Source of the DNA: Bacillota bacterium
GTDB taxonomy: Bacteria > Bacillota > Clostridia > Oscillospirales > Ruminococcaceae
Direction of reading: 5' to 3'
NCBI GenBank assembly: GCA_023460535.1
Contig: JAEWPV010000016.1
Location: 372,001-436,000 of the forward strand
DNA length: 64,000 nucleotides
Below are positions 51,904-60,595 of this stretch, piece by piece. Below the pieces are notes generated by a model, which ran no database searches, was not told the origin of the DNA, and saw only the letters and a program-made list of their open reading frames with translations. Each line of letters starts with the position of its first letter. Within the stretch, counting starts at the first letter, position 1. Made by a program: the position numbers and the translations under genes.

Positions 51904-51938
51904 AACCCCTGCGATGCTACATGTCGCAGGGGTTTTGC
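51904..51938. terminator. Bidirectional terminator
   Basis: AACCCCTGCGA/TCGCAGGGGTT, an 11-bp perfect stem with a 9-nt loop, between convergent genes. Confidence 0.88.
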
Positions 51939-51967
51939 GGTATATGGTTAGCACGTAATCGCAGCGG

Positions 51968-52870
51968 CTAGCGAAGGGCGGGGATATCGGAAGCAAGCAA
52001 AAACCGAACGGTGCCAAACGGGAAGCCGACAGGTACGATATGTCCGTTTGAAAAGCCGCACAGCATCTTGCCGCTTACCACCTGCTGCGGCTCAAGGTCA
52101 AGCTCAAGCGCAATTGAGTTCGAGGCATTTACCGCAAACAAACCGTTGTGCTGGTTTAAAAATTCCCCAACCGAAGCCTCAGCATACTCGTCCTTTTCAA
52201 AAAACTCGTCCTGCGCATAGCGCGAGGCAAAGGCGATAAAGCTCTTCTCAGAAGCCTCCAGTCCAGTAAACAGGGTTGCGTCTCCCCGAACAAGCTGTAT
52301 GGCAAGCTCTTGTGCCGTAAAGCACTCGTCCGTTGTCTCAGCAGGGAGCAGAGTGAAATCATCCCCGATAAAGCGAATGATGTTTTTTAGCAGCAAAGAG
52401 ATATAATCGGCGTATAGGTCGGCTTTGGGGTCGCTGTCCAGGTGGTAAAAATCCTTAATTACCTGTCTGGCAGCCGCTACCTTTTCGTCGGCGAACTCGT
52501 TTTCGGTCAGTTTGGTTGACTTTTTATAAGATTGGAGCGCAATTTGAAACTGCCCGTTTGTCATCACACCACAGTCTACCAACGCCTGCCCAAGGGAGAG
52601 ATACCCCGGCTTTTGCGCGGCAAGCAGCTCGCTCACCTGTTCGGGGGTCATATACCCAAGCTCTACGGCAAGGTCGCCAATGCGGATATCGCGGGTGGAT
52701 TGAATGCGGTGAAGATCATCCACCTGTTCGGCGGTTAGGTAGCCCGCGTTAATGGCAAGCACACCCAGTTTCACGTGTACCTTGTTTTGCAGCTCCAGCG
52801 CCGTGTTTAGCTGATTGCTTGTTACCAACCGATTATTTAATAGGTAACTGCCAAAGAATTGTGTGAACAT
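51968..52870 (-). CDS. MshEN-like repeat protein with CheX/CheC-type phosphatase domain
   Basis: A 300-residue cytosolic protein. Residues 4-115 hold four tandem repeats of about 29 residues with the pattern (R/K)xG-x3-(V/I)-x2-G-(Y/V)-(L/M)-T-x2-Q, as in KLGVLAINAGYLTAEQV and RIGDLAVELGYMTPEQV. This matches the cyclic di-GMP binding MshEN motif of type II secretion ATPases. From about 125 onward the fold looks like CheX/CheC, with E-x2-N-x21-P in GEFLNQHNG...LEP, the phosphatase signature; its preceding D/S position is Ala, with Ser next to it. The adjacent gene is a CheY. Both domain calls are by motif reading. Confidence 0.65.
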   Translation of the reverse strand: MFTQFFGSYLLNNRLVTSNQLNTALELQNKVHVKLGVLAINAGYLTAEQVDDLHRIQSTRDIRIGDLAVELGYMTPEQVSELLAAQKPGYLSLGQALVDCGVMTNGQFQIALQSYKKSTKLTENEFADEKVAAARQVIKDFYHLDSDPKADLYADYISLLLKNIIRFIGDDFTLLPAETTDECFTAQELAIQLVRGDATLFTGLEASEKSFIAFASRYAQDEFFEKDEYAEASVGEFLNQHNGLFAVNASNSIALELDLEPQQVVSGKMLCGFSNGHIVPVGFPFGTVRFLLASDIPALR

Positions 52871-52896
52871 AATGTCTTTCCGCCTCTCTGACTGAA

Positions 52897-53271
52897 TCAG
52901 CCATTTAATACGTTGTTAACGATTTTAAGCACCTGCTCATCATCAATCGGCTTTTGCAAAAAGTCAAACACGCCAACGTTTACCGCTTCTTTCAAGTGGC
53001 TCTGCGTGCCGATGGAGGATGCCATAACAACCTTTGCGTTGCGGTTGTGCGCACGAATCTCGCGCAAAGCTTCAAGACCAGTCTTTTTGGGCATAATGAT
53101 GTCCATAAAGACGATGTCCGGCATATGCTCCTTAAACATGGATACTGCCTGCTCGCCGTCCGATGCCTCCCAGATGGTACCGCACCCAATCTTTGCAAGC
53201 AGCTCTCGGAATTTTTTTCTGACAAGAATCGAATCATCGCAAACAAGAACCTTCATGTCCGAAATCTTCAT
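52897..53271 (-). CDS. CheY-type single-domain response regulator
   Basis: A 124-residue receiver with no output domain. Acidic pair VLVCDDSILVRKKF, phosphorylation site VFMDIIMPKKTG (about Asp57), the Thr/Ser switch in VVMASSIG and the Lys in FLQKPIDDEQV are all present. It is 26 bp upstream of the MshEN/CheX-like gene and surely co-transcribed with it. GGGTGA precedes the ATG; an ATG five codons later is possible. The kinase that phosphorylates it is not in the window. Confidence 0.92.
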   Translation of the reverse strand: MKISDMKVLVCDDSILVRKKFRELLAKIGCGTIWEASDGEQAVSMFKEHMPDIVFMDIIMPKKTGLEALREIRAHNRNAKVVMASSIGTQSHLKEAVNVGVFDFLQKPIDDEQVLKIVNNVLNG

Positions 53272-53472
53272 TTTTATCACCCAATTCATTCATATACGCT
53301 TACCGATACGGGATAAAATTCGATGTGTTTTGCTGTTATTACAAAATTATTCTACACTATATTTTCAGGCTTTTCAACCATTTTCCCCATAATCACCCTG
53401 AATTTATTCATTAGATTTCATATGGGGGTTTTATGGCGGAATAAAGCAGGAAAACCGCTTTCCAAGAACTCC

Positions 53473-53501
53473 TTGACAACAAAAAAGGAGTGTAGTAACA
53501 T
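53473..53501 (+). promoter_or_regulatory. Consensus promoter upstream of aspS
   Basis: -35 TTGACA (53473-53478), 17-bp spacer, -10 TAACAT (53496-53501). A terminator hairpin starts about 5 nt after the predicted start site. Confidence 0.7.
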
Positions 53502-53511
53502 TAAGTAGGTG

Positions 53512-53552
53512 GCAAGGGCGCTGCCTTTTTTTAGGCGCCCTTGCGTTTTTTG
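53512..53552 (+). terminator. Terminator immediately after promoter (53473)
   Basis: GCAAGGGCGC/GCGCCCTTGC, a 10-bp perfect stem with a 13-nt T-rich loop, then GTTTTTTG. Transcripts from the promoter would be about 45 nt unless they read through to aspS. The rest of the leader up to 53769 holds no recognisable T-box. Confidence 0.8.
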
Positions 53553-53769
53553 TAGCATCGCATTGAAACTGATTAGACAAGGTCGCCGGCTGCTATTGGC
53601 GCAAATTTGGTGTGAACCATTTTGCCATACAGAAGCATCAATGGTGTTAAACGCTGGGCGAAGAGTCTATTACGGTGTTGACTTTGGCAGACTGCCGGGG
53701 GTTGCGGTGCGGGTTGTCAGATTGCCATGGGATGACGCCCCGGGTATTGCAGGGAGAGGAACGTGAGAG

Positions 53770-55515
53770 ATGATTTCGGCAAACAAATATCGCACTCATA
53801 CATGTAGCGAGTTAGGGGAAAAAGATATCGGCAGCGCTGTTCGCGTGGCGGGATGGGTAGAGAACATCCGCGACCACGGCGGCATCCTGTTTTTTGACCT
53901 GCGCGACCATTACGGCGTGGTACAGGTAGTCGTTCGTAACGATGAAATGCTTAACGGGGTAACGCGCGAAAGCACCGTCACCGTATCGGGCGAAGTCGTT
54001 CGCCGTGACGAGGACACCATCAATCCAAAAATCAGTACCGGCACCATTGAAGTGGTGTCTGATACACTTACGGTACTCGGTAAGGCGCAAACCATGCCGT
54101 TTGAGATTGAATCCTCCCACGAAACCAAGGAGGAGCTGCGCTTAAAGTACCGGTACCTGGACCTGCGCAATAAAAAGGTGCATCAAAACATCGTTATGCG
54201 CAGCGAGGTAATCTCGTTCTTGCGCAAAAAGATGACGGACCTTGGTTTTCTTGAGATTCAAACCCCAATCCTAACCGCAAGCTCCCCCGAGGGCGCGCGG
54301 GATTACCTGATACCCAGCCGCAAGCATCAGGGTAAGTTTTACGCACTGCCGCAGGCGCCGCAGATTTTTAAGCAGTTGCTGATGGTATCCGGCTTTGACC
54401 GGTACTTTCAAATAGCGCCCTGCTTCCGCGACGAGGACGCAAGGGCAGACCGTTCCCCGGGCGAGTTCTATCAACTTGATTTTGAGATGGCGTTTGCCAC
54501 GCAGCAGGACGTGTTCGCGGTAGCGGAAGAGGTTTTGTACGAGAGCTTTACCAAGTTCTCCGATAAAACCGTCTCCAAAGCCCCGTTTGCGCGTATTACC
54601 TATGCCGATGCCATGCTCAAATACGGCACCGACAAGCCCGACCTGCGCAATCCGCTGGAGATTATCGACATCAGCGACCTGTTTACCGAAACCGAGTTTG
54701 CCCCGTTTCGCGGCAAAACGGTGCGCGCAATCAACGTGCCCGGCTGTGGGTCACAGCCCAAAAGCTTTTTTGAAAACATGCTAAGCTACGCTCTTTCCAT
54801 TGGCATGAAGGGGCTTGGCTATATCAAGGTGGACGAGGAGATGAACTACCTCGGCCCCATCGACAAGTTCCTTACCCCCGCCCAACGCGAGGATTTAAAG
54901 ATTCGAGCCGGTCTTGAGCCCGGCTGCGTGCTCTATTTTATTGCCGACAGCAAAACCGAGGCACCCAGGCTTGCGGGGCAGATTCGCACCGAGCTTGCAA
55001 ATCGCTTAAAGTTAATCGCTACCGACCGGTTTGAGCTGTGCTTTATCGTCGATTTTCCGATGTACGAAATTGACGAAGACACCGGCGCACCCGCATTTAC
55101 CCACAACCCCTTCTCCATGCCGCAGGGTGGGCTGGAGGCGCTTAACAGCAAAAACCCGCTTGACGTATTTGCATATCAGTACGATATTGTATGCAACGGC
55201 GTGGAGCTTTCGTCGGGTGCCGTGCGCAACCACGATGTCGCCACCATGGTCAAGGCGTTTGAGATAGCGGGCTACAGCGAAGATACCATTAAAGAGAAAT
55301 TCTCCTCACTATACACCGCGTTTCAGTATGGCGCGCCGCCGCATGCGGGCATGGCGCCCGGCATAGACCGTATGCTCATGCTGCTCACCGACGAGGACAA
55401 TATCCGCGAGGTAATTGCATTCCCGATGAACAGCAATGCGCAGGACCTGATGATGGGTTCGCCCTGTGCGGTAACCGAACGCCAGCTGCGCGAGGTGCAC
55501 ATTAAACTCAGATAG
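53770..55515 (+). CDS. aspS: Aspartyl-tRNA synthetase
   Basis: A 581-residue bacterial-type class II AspRS. N-terminal OB-fold anticodon domain (VRVAGWVENIRDHGGILFFDLRDHYG), motif 2 region CFRDEDARADRSPGEFYQLDFEM, the bacterial GAD insertion (about 285-415) and motif 3 GMAPGIDRMLMLLTDEDNIREVIAFP. The family includes nondiscriminating forms; co-location with gatCAB suggests that it also charges tRNA-Asn, but that needs anticodon-loop residues I cannot judge. GGGAGAGGAA precedes the ATG. gatC follows by 11 bp. Confidence 0.97.
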   Translation: MISANKYRTHTCSELGEKDIGSAVRVAGWVENIRDHGGILFFDLRDHYGVVQVVVRNDEMLNGVTRESTVTVSGEVVRRDEDTINPKISTGTIEVVSDTLTVLGKAQTMPFEIESSHETKEELRLKYRYLDLRNKKVHQNIVMRSEVISFLRKKMTDLGFLEIQTPILTASSPEGARDYLIPSRKHQGKFYALPQAPQIFKQLLMVSGFDRYFQIAPCFRDEDARADRSPGEFYQLDFEMAFATQQDVFAVAEEVLYESFTKFSDKTVSKAPFARITYADAMLKYGTDKPDLRNPLEIIDISDLFTETEFAPFRGKTVRAINVPGCGSQPKSFFENMLSYALSIGMKGLGYIKVDEEMNYLGPIDKFLTPAQREDLKIRAGLEPGCVLYFIADSKTEAPRLAGQIRTELANRLKLIATDRFELCFIVDFPMYEIDEDTGAPAFTHNPFSMPQGGLEALNSKNPLDVFAYQYDIVCNGVELSSGAVRNHDVATMVKAFEIAGYSEDTIKEKFSSLYTAFQYGAPPHAGMAPGIDRMLMLLTDEDNIREVIAFPMNSNAQDLMMGSPCAVTERQLREVHIKLR

Positions 55516-55526
55516 GAGCAACAAGT

Positions 55527-55808
55527 ATGGCGGTTACAAAAGACGAGATATTAGACATTGCCCTGTTGTCCAAGCTGTGGGTGGAGGAAGAGGAACTGGA
55601 TAAGCTCACCCGTGATATGGGCGAGATTATTGCGTTTGCCGATACCATCAATGAGGCGGGTGACACCGGCGAGGAGTTTGATAACATCAACAACCTTTCC
55701 AATGTCCTTCGCGAGGATGAAGTGGTGCCGTCTTATGACCGCGCGCTGATTTTAAAGAATGTTCAAGGCGGCGAAAACGGCTGCTTCCCCGTCAAAAAAC
55801 GGGTCTAG
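55527..55808 (+). CDS. gatC: Asp/Glu-tRNA amidotransferase subunit C
   Basis: A 93-residue GatC that holds GatA and GatB together. The pattern DEILDIALLSKLWVEEEELDKLTRDMGEIIAFADTI matches the N-terminal helical half, and the C-terminal LREDEVVPSYDRALILKN with the late FPVKK is standard. AGGAG precedes the ATG. It begins 11 bp after aspS. Confidence 0.95.
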   Translation: MAVTKDEILDIALLSKLWVEEEELDKLTRDMGEIIAFADTINEAGDTGEEFDNINNLSNVLREDEVVPSYDRALILKNVQGGENGCFPVKKRV

Positions 55809-55839
55809 CACACATTGTAATCGACGAGGGGGCAAAACA

Positions 55840-57309
55840 GTGCAAAGCAATACAGGCAGGATTAAAATAATCCACGACCGGCTGGCGAACAAGGAACTGT
55901 CGGCAGCGGAGCTTGCAAAGCAGTATATTGACGCGATAGAAAAAGACAATAAAGCCTTAAACGCCTACGTGAATGTCACGGCGGAGCATGCGCTTTGCGC
56001 TGCCCGGCGCGTGGATGAAAAAATCGCAAAGGGCGAGCAGATCGGTATGCTTGAGGGCATTCCGATGACGCTAAAAGATAATATCTCCACCGGCGGCATT
56101 GAGACGACCTGCTGCTCGAACATCTTAAAGGGCTATGTGCCCATCTATGATGCGACGGTGTGGAAAACACTCAAGAACCAAAACGCAGCTTTGCTCGGCA
56201 AGACCAATATGGACGAGTTTGCGATGGGCTCCTCCTGCGAGACCTCCTGCTTTGGCGGCGCAAACAATCCCCACAACACGGCACATGTCGCGGGCGGTAG
56301 CTCGGGCGGCGTGGCATCCGCAGTGGGCGGTGGGTTAGCCGTGTACGGTCTTGGCTCGGATACGGGCGGCTCCATCCGCCAGCCTGCAAGCTTTTGCGGC
56401 TTGGTTGGCTTTAAGCCTACCTATGGCGCGGTATCTCGTTTCGGACTAATTGCCTACGCCTCCAGTCTGGACCAGATCGGACCCATCACCACCACCGTAG
56501 AGGATGCGGCAGTGGTGTTTGACGCGATTTCGGGTAAGGATGAAATGGATTCGACCAGCAGCGGAGCAAAAGAAACTACCGCAGACAAGCTGACACAAGA
56601 CATCAAAGGGCGTAAAATCGGCATTGCCCGCGAGTATTTCGACGGTATCCGCGCCGACGTAAAAACCGCACTTGAGAACGCAATTAAGACCTACGAGAGC
56701 CTAGGTGCTGAGATTGTGTATTTTGATATGCCATCCTTAAAGTATGCACTGCCCGTTTACTATATCCTCGCCTGCGCAGAGGCCTCTTCAAACCTGGGGC
56801 GTTACGACGGTATCCGCTACGGCTATCGTGCCGACAGTTATAACGGCATGCACGAGATGATCTGCAAGACCCGCAGCGAGGGCTTCGGCGCGGAGGTGAA
56901 GCGCCGCATCCTGCTGGGCACCTATGTGCTGAGCTCGGGCTACTTTGACGCGTACTACAAAAAGGCGCAGAATCTGCGCGGTACACTGGTTAAGGCATTT
57001 CGTTCGGCATTTGAGACTTGTGATGTTATTTTAGCCCCCACGGTACCGATGACCGCGTTTGAGCAGGGCTTTTCCGCCATCGATCAGTTGGAGACCTATC
57101 TGACCGACATCTGCACGGTTCCCATCAATATTGCGGGGCTTCCTGCCGTGTCTATTCCCTGCGGCTTTGACACCAAAGGCCTGCCGATCGGCATGCAGCT
57201 AATCGGCAACACCTTCTGCGAAAGCACGGTTCTAAACACCGCGTGGCAGTACGAGAACGTGAAATTCTCCGAAATATACAAGCAGCCCTCAATGGGCGTT
57301 AAGCTGTGA
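55840..57309 (+). CDS. gatA: Asp/Glu-tRNA amidotransferase subunit A
   Basis: A 489-residue amidase subunit that releases ammonia from glutamine to convert Glu-tRNA-Gln or Asp-tRNA-Asn. The amidase signature is intact: Lys in GIPMTLKDNIS, HVAGGSSGGVASAVGGGLA, and SDTGGSIRQPASFCG with the Ser-cisSer-Lys triad. The start is a GTG at 55840 with GAGGGGG 7 bases upstream; an open frame to 55759 overlaps gatC and is not coding. Length is normal. Confidence 0.97.
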   Translation: MQSNTGRIKIIHDRLANKELSAAELAKQYIDAIEKDNKALNAYVNVTAEHALCAARRVDEKIAKGEQIGMLEGIPMTLKDNISTGGIETTCCSNILKGYVPIYDATVWKTLKNQNAALLGKTNMDEFAMGSSCETSCFGGANNPHNTAHVAGGSSGGVASAVGGGLAVYGLGSDTGGSIRQPASFCGLVGFKPTYGAVSRFGLIAYASSLDQIGPITTTVEDAAVVFDAISGKDEMDSTSSGAKETTADKLTQDIKGRKIGIAREYFDGIRADVKTALENAIKTYESLGAEIVYFDMPSLKYALPVYYILACAEASSNLGRYDGIRYGYRADSYNGMHEMICKTRSEGFGAEVKRRILLGTYVLSSGYFDAYYKKAQNLRGTLVKAFRSAFETCDVILAPTVPMTAFEQGFSAIDQLETYLTDICTVPINIAGLPAVSIPCGFDTKGLPIGMQLIGNTFCESTVLNTAWQYENVKFSEIYKQPSMGVKL

Positions 57310-57334
57310 ACACACGGACAGGAGGGCGAAATAC

Positions 57335-58750
57335 ATGAGCTATGAGTTGGTTGGGGGTCTTGAGACCCACATCGAGCTTTCCACCAATACCAAAATATTC
57401 TGCGGCTGCACTACCAAGTTCGGCGCAGAACCCAATACAAACTGCTGCCCAATCTGCATCGGCTTGCCCGGAACACTGCCAAAGCTTAACCGCCGCGCGG
57501 TGGAGTATGCCATTTTGGCGGGGCTTGCGACAAACTGCGAGATCAACGAGGTCTCCAAGATGGATCGCAAGAACTACGTTTACCCCGACCTGCCCAAGGC
57601 GTACCAGGTGTCGCAGTATGATAAACCCCTGTGCCGCAACGGACACATTACCCTGTCGTCCGGCAAGCGTATCAACATCACTCGCATCCACATCGAGGAG
57701 GACGCTGGCAAGCTGGTGCACGAGCGCGGCGACAGCTATGTCGATTACAACCGCGGCGGCGTACCGCTGATTGAGATCGTCACCGAGCCGGATATCCGCA
57801 GCATCGACGAGGCGATTGAATATGTCGAAAAGCTCCAACTTATCATGAAATACATCGGCGTTTCGGATGTAAAGATGCAGGAGGGCTCGTTGCGGTGCGA
57901 CGTCAACGTCTCGGTGCGCAAAAAAGGCGATGAGACTTTAGGCACCCGTGCTGAGATTAAGAACATGAACTCGTTTGCGTTCATGGCAAAGGCGATGCAG
58001 TATGAGTTTGACCGTCAGGTAGACCTGCTGGAAAGCGGTGAGAAGGTGGTACAGGAGACCCGCCGCTACAACACCGATACCGGCGAGACCGAGGCGATGC
58101 GCGGCAAGGAGGATGCACACGACTACCGCTACTTCCGTGAGCCGGACCTCGTGACCATTCTCACCTCGCAAGACGAGATTACGCGCCTGCGCGCTTCGCT
58201 GCCCGAGCTGCCAGAACAAAAGCTCGCACGCTATATATTAGACTACGGAATTCCAGAGGCGGACGCTCAGCTGATTGTGCGCTACCGCAAGGTGGCACAG
58301 TTCTTTGACGAAGCGGCGGCAAAGGTAAGCAACCCCAAAACCGTATCCAATTTCATCGTAGGGCAGATATTTAAGGCAATGCCTACCGAGGTAGCGAAGG
58401 AAGAGCTGACGCTCGGCATCACCTCCGGAATGCTTTCAGAGCTTGTATTGCTACTTGAAAGCGGCAAAATTAACATGGGTATAGCCAAAAAGACATTGGA
58501 CGCGATGATAGAAACCGGTAAGCCGGTAAGCGAGCTGGTGTCCAAGGAAGATATGGCGGGTATTGACGAGGATGCACTTCTGGCAATCTGTCAGGCGGCC
58601 GTAGAGGCAAATCCGGCTGCTGTGCAGGACTATCTGGGTGGCAAGGAAAAGGCTCTCAAGTCGATTCTTGGCAGCGTCATGCGCGAGACGAAAGGCAGAG
58701 CAGATGCGCTGGCAGCGGAAAAGCTGCTGGCAGACATCATTAAAAAATAA
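57335..58750 (+). CDS. gatB: Asp/Glu-tRNA amidotransferase subunit B
   Basis: A 471-residue GatB, the kinase and tRNA-binding subunit. Zinc cysteines are in CGCTTKFGAEPNTNCCPIC; the N-terminus VGGLETHIELSTNTKIF, RGGVPLIEIVTEPDI, MQEGSLRCDVNVSV and the C-terminal Yqey-like domain (LGGKEKALKSILGSVMRETKG) complete the family pattern. AGGAGG precedes the ATG. It is the last gene of aspS-gatC-gatA-gatB; a hairpin at 58770 follows. Confidence 0.97.
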   Translation: MSYELVGGLETHIELSTNTKIFCGCTTKFGAEPNTNCCPICIGLPGTLPKLNRRAVEYAILAGLATNCEINEVSKMDRKNYVYPDLPKAYQVSQYDKPLCRNGHITLSSGKRINITRIHIEEDAGKLVHERGDSYVDYNRGGVPLIEIVTEPDIRSIDEAIEYVEKLQLIMKYIGVSDVKMQEGSLRCDVNVSVRKKGDETLGTRAEIKNMNSFAFMAKAMQYEFDRQVDLLESGEKVVQETRRYNTDTGETEAMRGKEDAHDYRYFREPDLVTILTSQDEITRLRASLPELPEQKLARYILDYGIPEADAQLIVRYRKVAQFFDEAAAKVSNPKTVSNFIVGQIFKAMPTEVAKEELTLGITSGMLSELVLLLESGKINMGIAKKTLDAMIETGKPVSELVSKEDMAGIDEDALLAICQAAVEANPAAVQDYLGGKEKALKSILGSVMRETKGRADALAAEKLLADIIKK

Positions 58751-58769
58751 TAAAACCGAAATATTTCAT

Positions 58770-58802
58770 GCGCCGCACATGGTATAATCTCATGTGCGGC
58801 GC
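58770..58802. other. Perfect 12-bp hairpin after gatB
   Basis: GCGCCGCACATG-GTATAATCT-CATGTGCGGCGC. No T-run follows on the plus strand. The loop contains TATAAT. It may stabilise the 3' end or act as a terminator of unusual type. Confidence 0.55.
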
Positions 58803-58883
58803 TTGTGCGCGGTTGACGCACGCAGCAGGCAGGAGTAAAATTGAAGTATAGTTTTTGTGCGAATTTTGTCGTTTTCTCTGTAC

Positions 58884-58978
58884 AGCTAATTTACTTTAAT
58901 AATGTGCGAGTAAAATCAAGCAAAAGCTTGCACTGATGGCTTTTACGAAGATTCTTTCGTAGACATAAAGTTAATTAG
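58884..58978 (+). repeat. Dispersed structured repeat, copy A
   Basis: The longest, best-paired copy. Ends pair as AGCTAATT-ACTTT/AAAGTTAATTAG; inner stems are GTGCGAG/CTTGCAC and TACGAA/TTCGTA. It lies between gatB and the DUF6076-like gene. Copies B (26810) and C (50645, reverse) share the core. Confidence 0.75.
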
Positions 58979-59157
58979 TTATAGTAAGATATTACGCAGT
59001 AGAAAAGGCATTTTAGTTTTGAAATACATCATCCATAACCGTTATGCAGGCTGTGCAACCGCACTGCGATAAAGCCAAACGGTATGATGCGAATAAAAAG
59101 CATACATTGCGCCGCAGGATGCAATGGGGTACAAAAGTTTACCCACAGGGAGGAAGA

Positions 59158-60375
59158 ATGGTACAGCAAGAGATGACAACTACAGCTACGCAAATTCAGA
59201 GCATCGGCACACGAGAGGGAACACAAAACATCCGTTATGGCGGATTACATCATATAGCTACGGTGGATTCAGACGCGAGGGCGATGTTTTTAACGGTAGA
59301 GCAGGGCGAAGGAAGTCCACTCGTAAGTGAGGAGGACAGCCTGTTTGGTTCCACCATCGCCTGCGTAATCGGTGACGGTCTGCTGGAGTTTATTCAAGCA
59401 CCGTTTGAGCAGGAGATACAACGGATAAGCAAGCAGTTAGAGCGTTGCGACGCTCAGGGCGACATATTGAATGAGCAGGTTCGGGATGCCGTGAACCGGG
59501 TGGCAGCGCTCAGCCACTATACCAGGGCGTTGTTACCTCAGCTGTTAAATACAACCAAAGAAGCGTATACAGATTATACCCAGTATATCAAGCATCTTCA
59601 GCAGAAATATCGAACTTTTGTGGCGGCGGCATTTGAACAATCTCCATATGAAGAGGATATAAAAAACCTTACCGCAGCCACCCGTTTTTATTTTTACTGT
59701 ATGCTCAATGAAATCGAGTTTGAACAACCGCTAAGGCGTCGGATGGTTTGCCGCAGAGTTGCGCTGTGTATGGGGGATAGCAAGGGCGGCTTGTTTACCG
59801 ATGATGTCTGCGAAGGGTTGCCGCCGGCGCGTTACCGCCACTACCTGGAGGTGTGCGCAGCAATGCAAAAGCAGGGTAGAACAGAACCCAATGAGTTTGA
59901 ACGGGCTTACAATCTGCCCGCAACCTTTACCGAGCTTAACGAGGTTATGCCCGCGATGGTGCAGTACGAGTACGAGGTTACGCGCCTTGATGAGATGCTG
60001 ATGCTGGAATTTGAGCAGATGCTGTCGCTTGACCTGCGTGTAAAACGGTGCAAAAACTGCGGGCGTTATTTTGTGCTAAAGGGCAATTACCCCACCGATT
60101 ATTGCGATAAGATCCCCCCAGGAAGTAACAAGCCCTGCCAGCTGATAGCGGCAACCAACAACTACGCCCGCAAGCTGGAAGAGTGCCCGCCGCTTGCGCT
60201 GTATAACAAGGAGTACAAACGCTTACACGCGCGTATGCGCACCGGCAGCCTGCCCGCCGACCAGTTCGAGGCATGGAAAAAGAAAAGCAAGCCCCTTCGT
60301 GACGATTGTGTTGCGGGTAAGCTGACTGAACAGGCCTTTGAAACTGCGCTCGAACAGCTTCGCCCGGGCAACTGA
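59158..60375 (+). CDS. DUF6076-like protein with C-terminal Cys cluster
   Basis: A 405-residue cytosolic protein. The N-terminal and central regions (to about 305) are helical and unrecognised. The C-terminal region carries a probable zinc ribbon: KRCKNCGRYFVLKGNYPTDYC, then NKPCQLIAATNNYARK, matching the DUF6076-type layout common in Clostridia. No function is known. The ATG at 59158 has GGGAGGAA at a good distance; an open frame from 59044 lacks an RBS. A repeat copy lies upstream and a strong terminator downstream, so it is likely monocistronic. Confidence 0.7.
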   Translation: MVQQEMTTTATQIQSIGTREGTQNIRYGGLHHIATVDSDARAMFLTVEQGEGSPLVSEEDSLFGSTIACVIGDGLLEFIQAPFEQEIQRISKQLERCDAQGDILNEQVRDAVNRVAALSHYTRALLPQLLNTTKEAYTDYTQYIKHLQQKYRTFVAAAFEQSPYEEDIKNLTAATRFYFYCMLNEIEFEQPLRRRMVCRRVALCMGDSKGGLFTDDVCEGLPPARYRHYLEVCAAMQKQGRTEPNEFERAYNLPATFTELNEVMPAMVQYEYEVTRLDEMLMLEFEQMLSLDLRVKRCKNCGRYFVLKGNYPTDYCDKIPPGSNKPCQLIAATNNYARKLEECPPLALYNKEYKRLHARMRTGSLPADQFEAWKKKSKPLRDDCVAGKLTEQAFETALEQLRPGN

Positions 60376-60446
60376 TGCTTTGTAGCCCCGTCAGATAGGT
60401 TATAATTTTAGTGATTATTTGGCCAGCGACCAACAGACATACGAAT

Positions 60447-60494
60447 AAAAGCCCCCGCACAAGTCGTTGTAAAAGTCTTGTGTGGGGGCTTTTC
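60447..60494 (+). terminator. Terminator after DUF6076-like gene
   Basis: AAAAGCCCCC-G-CACAAG...CTTGTG-T-GGGGGCTTTT, a long stem with flanking A and T tracts. Confidence 0.85.
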
Positions 60495-60595
60495 GTTGCT
60501 GGACCGGTTTTGATTTTGTGTGCATGCAGCATCCCTCTAAGCGTAATCTGCGTGATAAGCTAATAAAAACACATCATTTCAGGGAGGGTAACAAA

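Noticed and set aside
53500..53520. Possible T-box (AGGTGG before the aspS terminator)
   Set aside because: The conserved ACCGCG part is absent and only a few nucleotides separate promoter and hairpin, so no room for T-box stems.
53509..53766. 85-codon frame upstream of aspS
   Set aside because: It starts inside the terminator hairpin, lacks an RBS and has no protein-like pattern; it is leader sequence.
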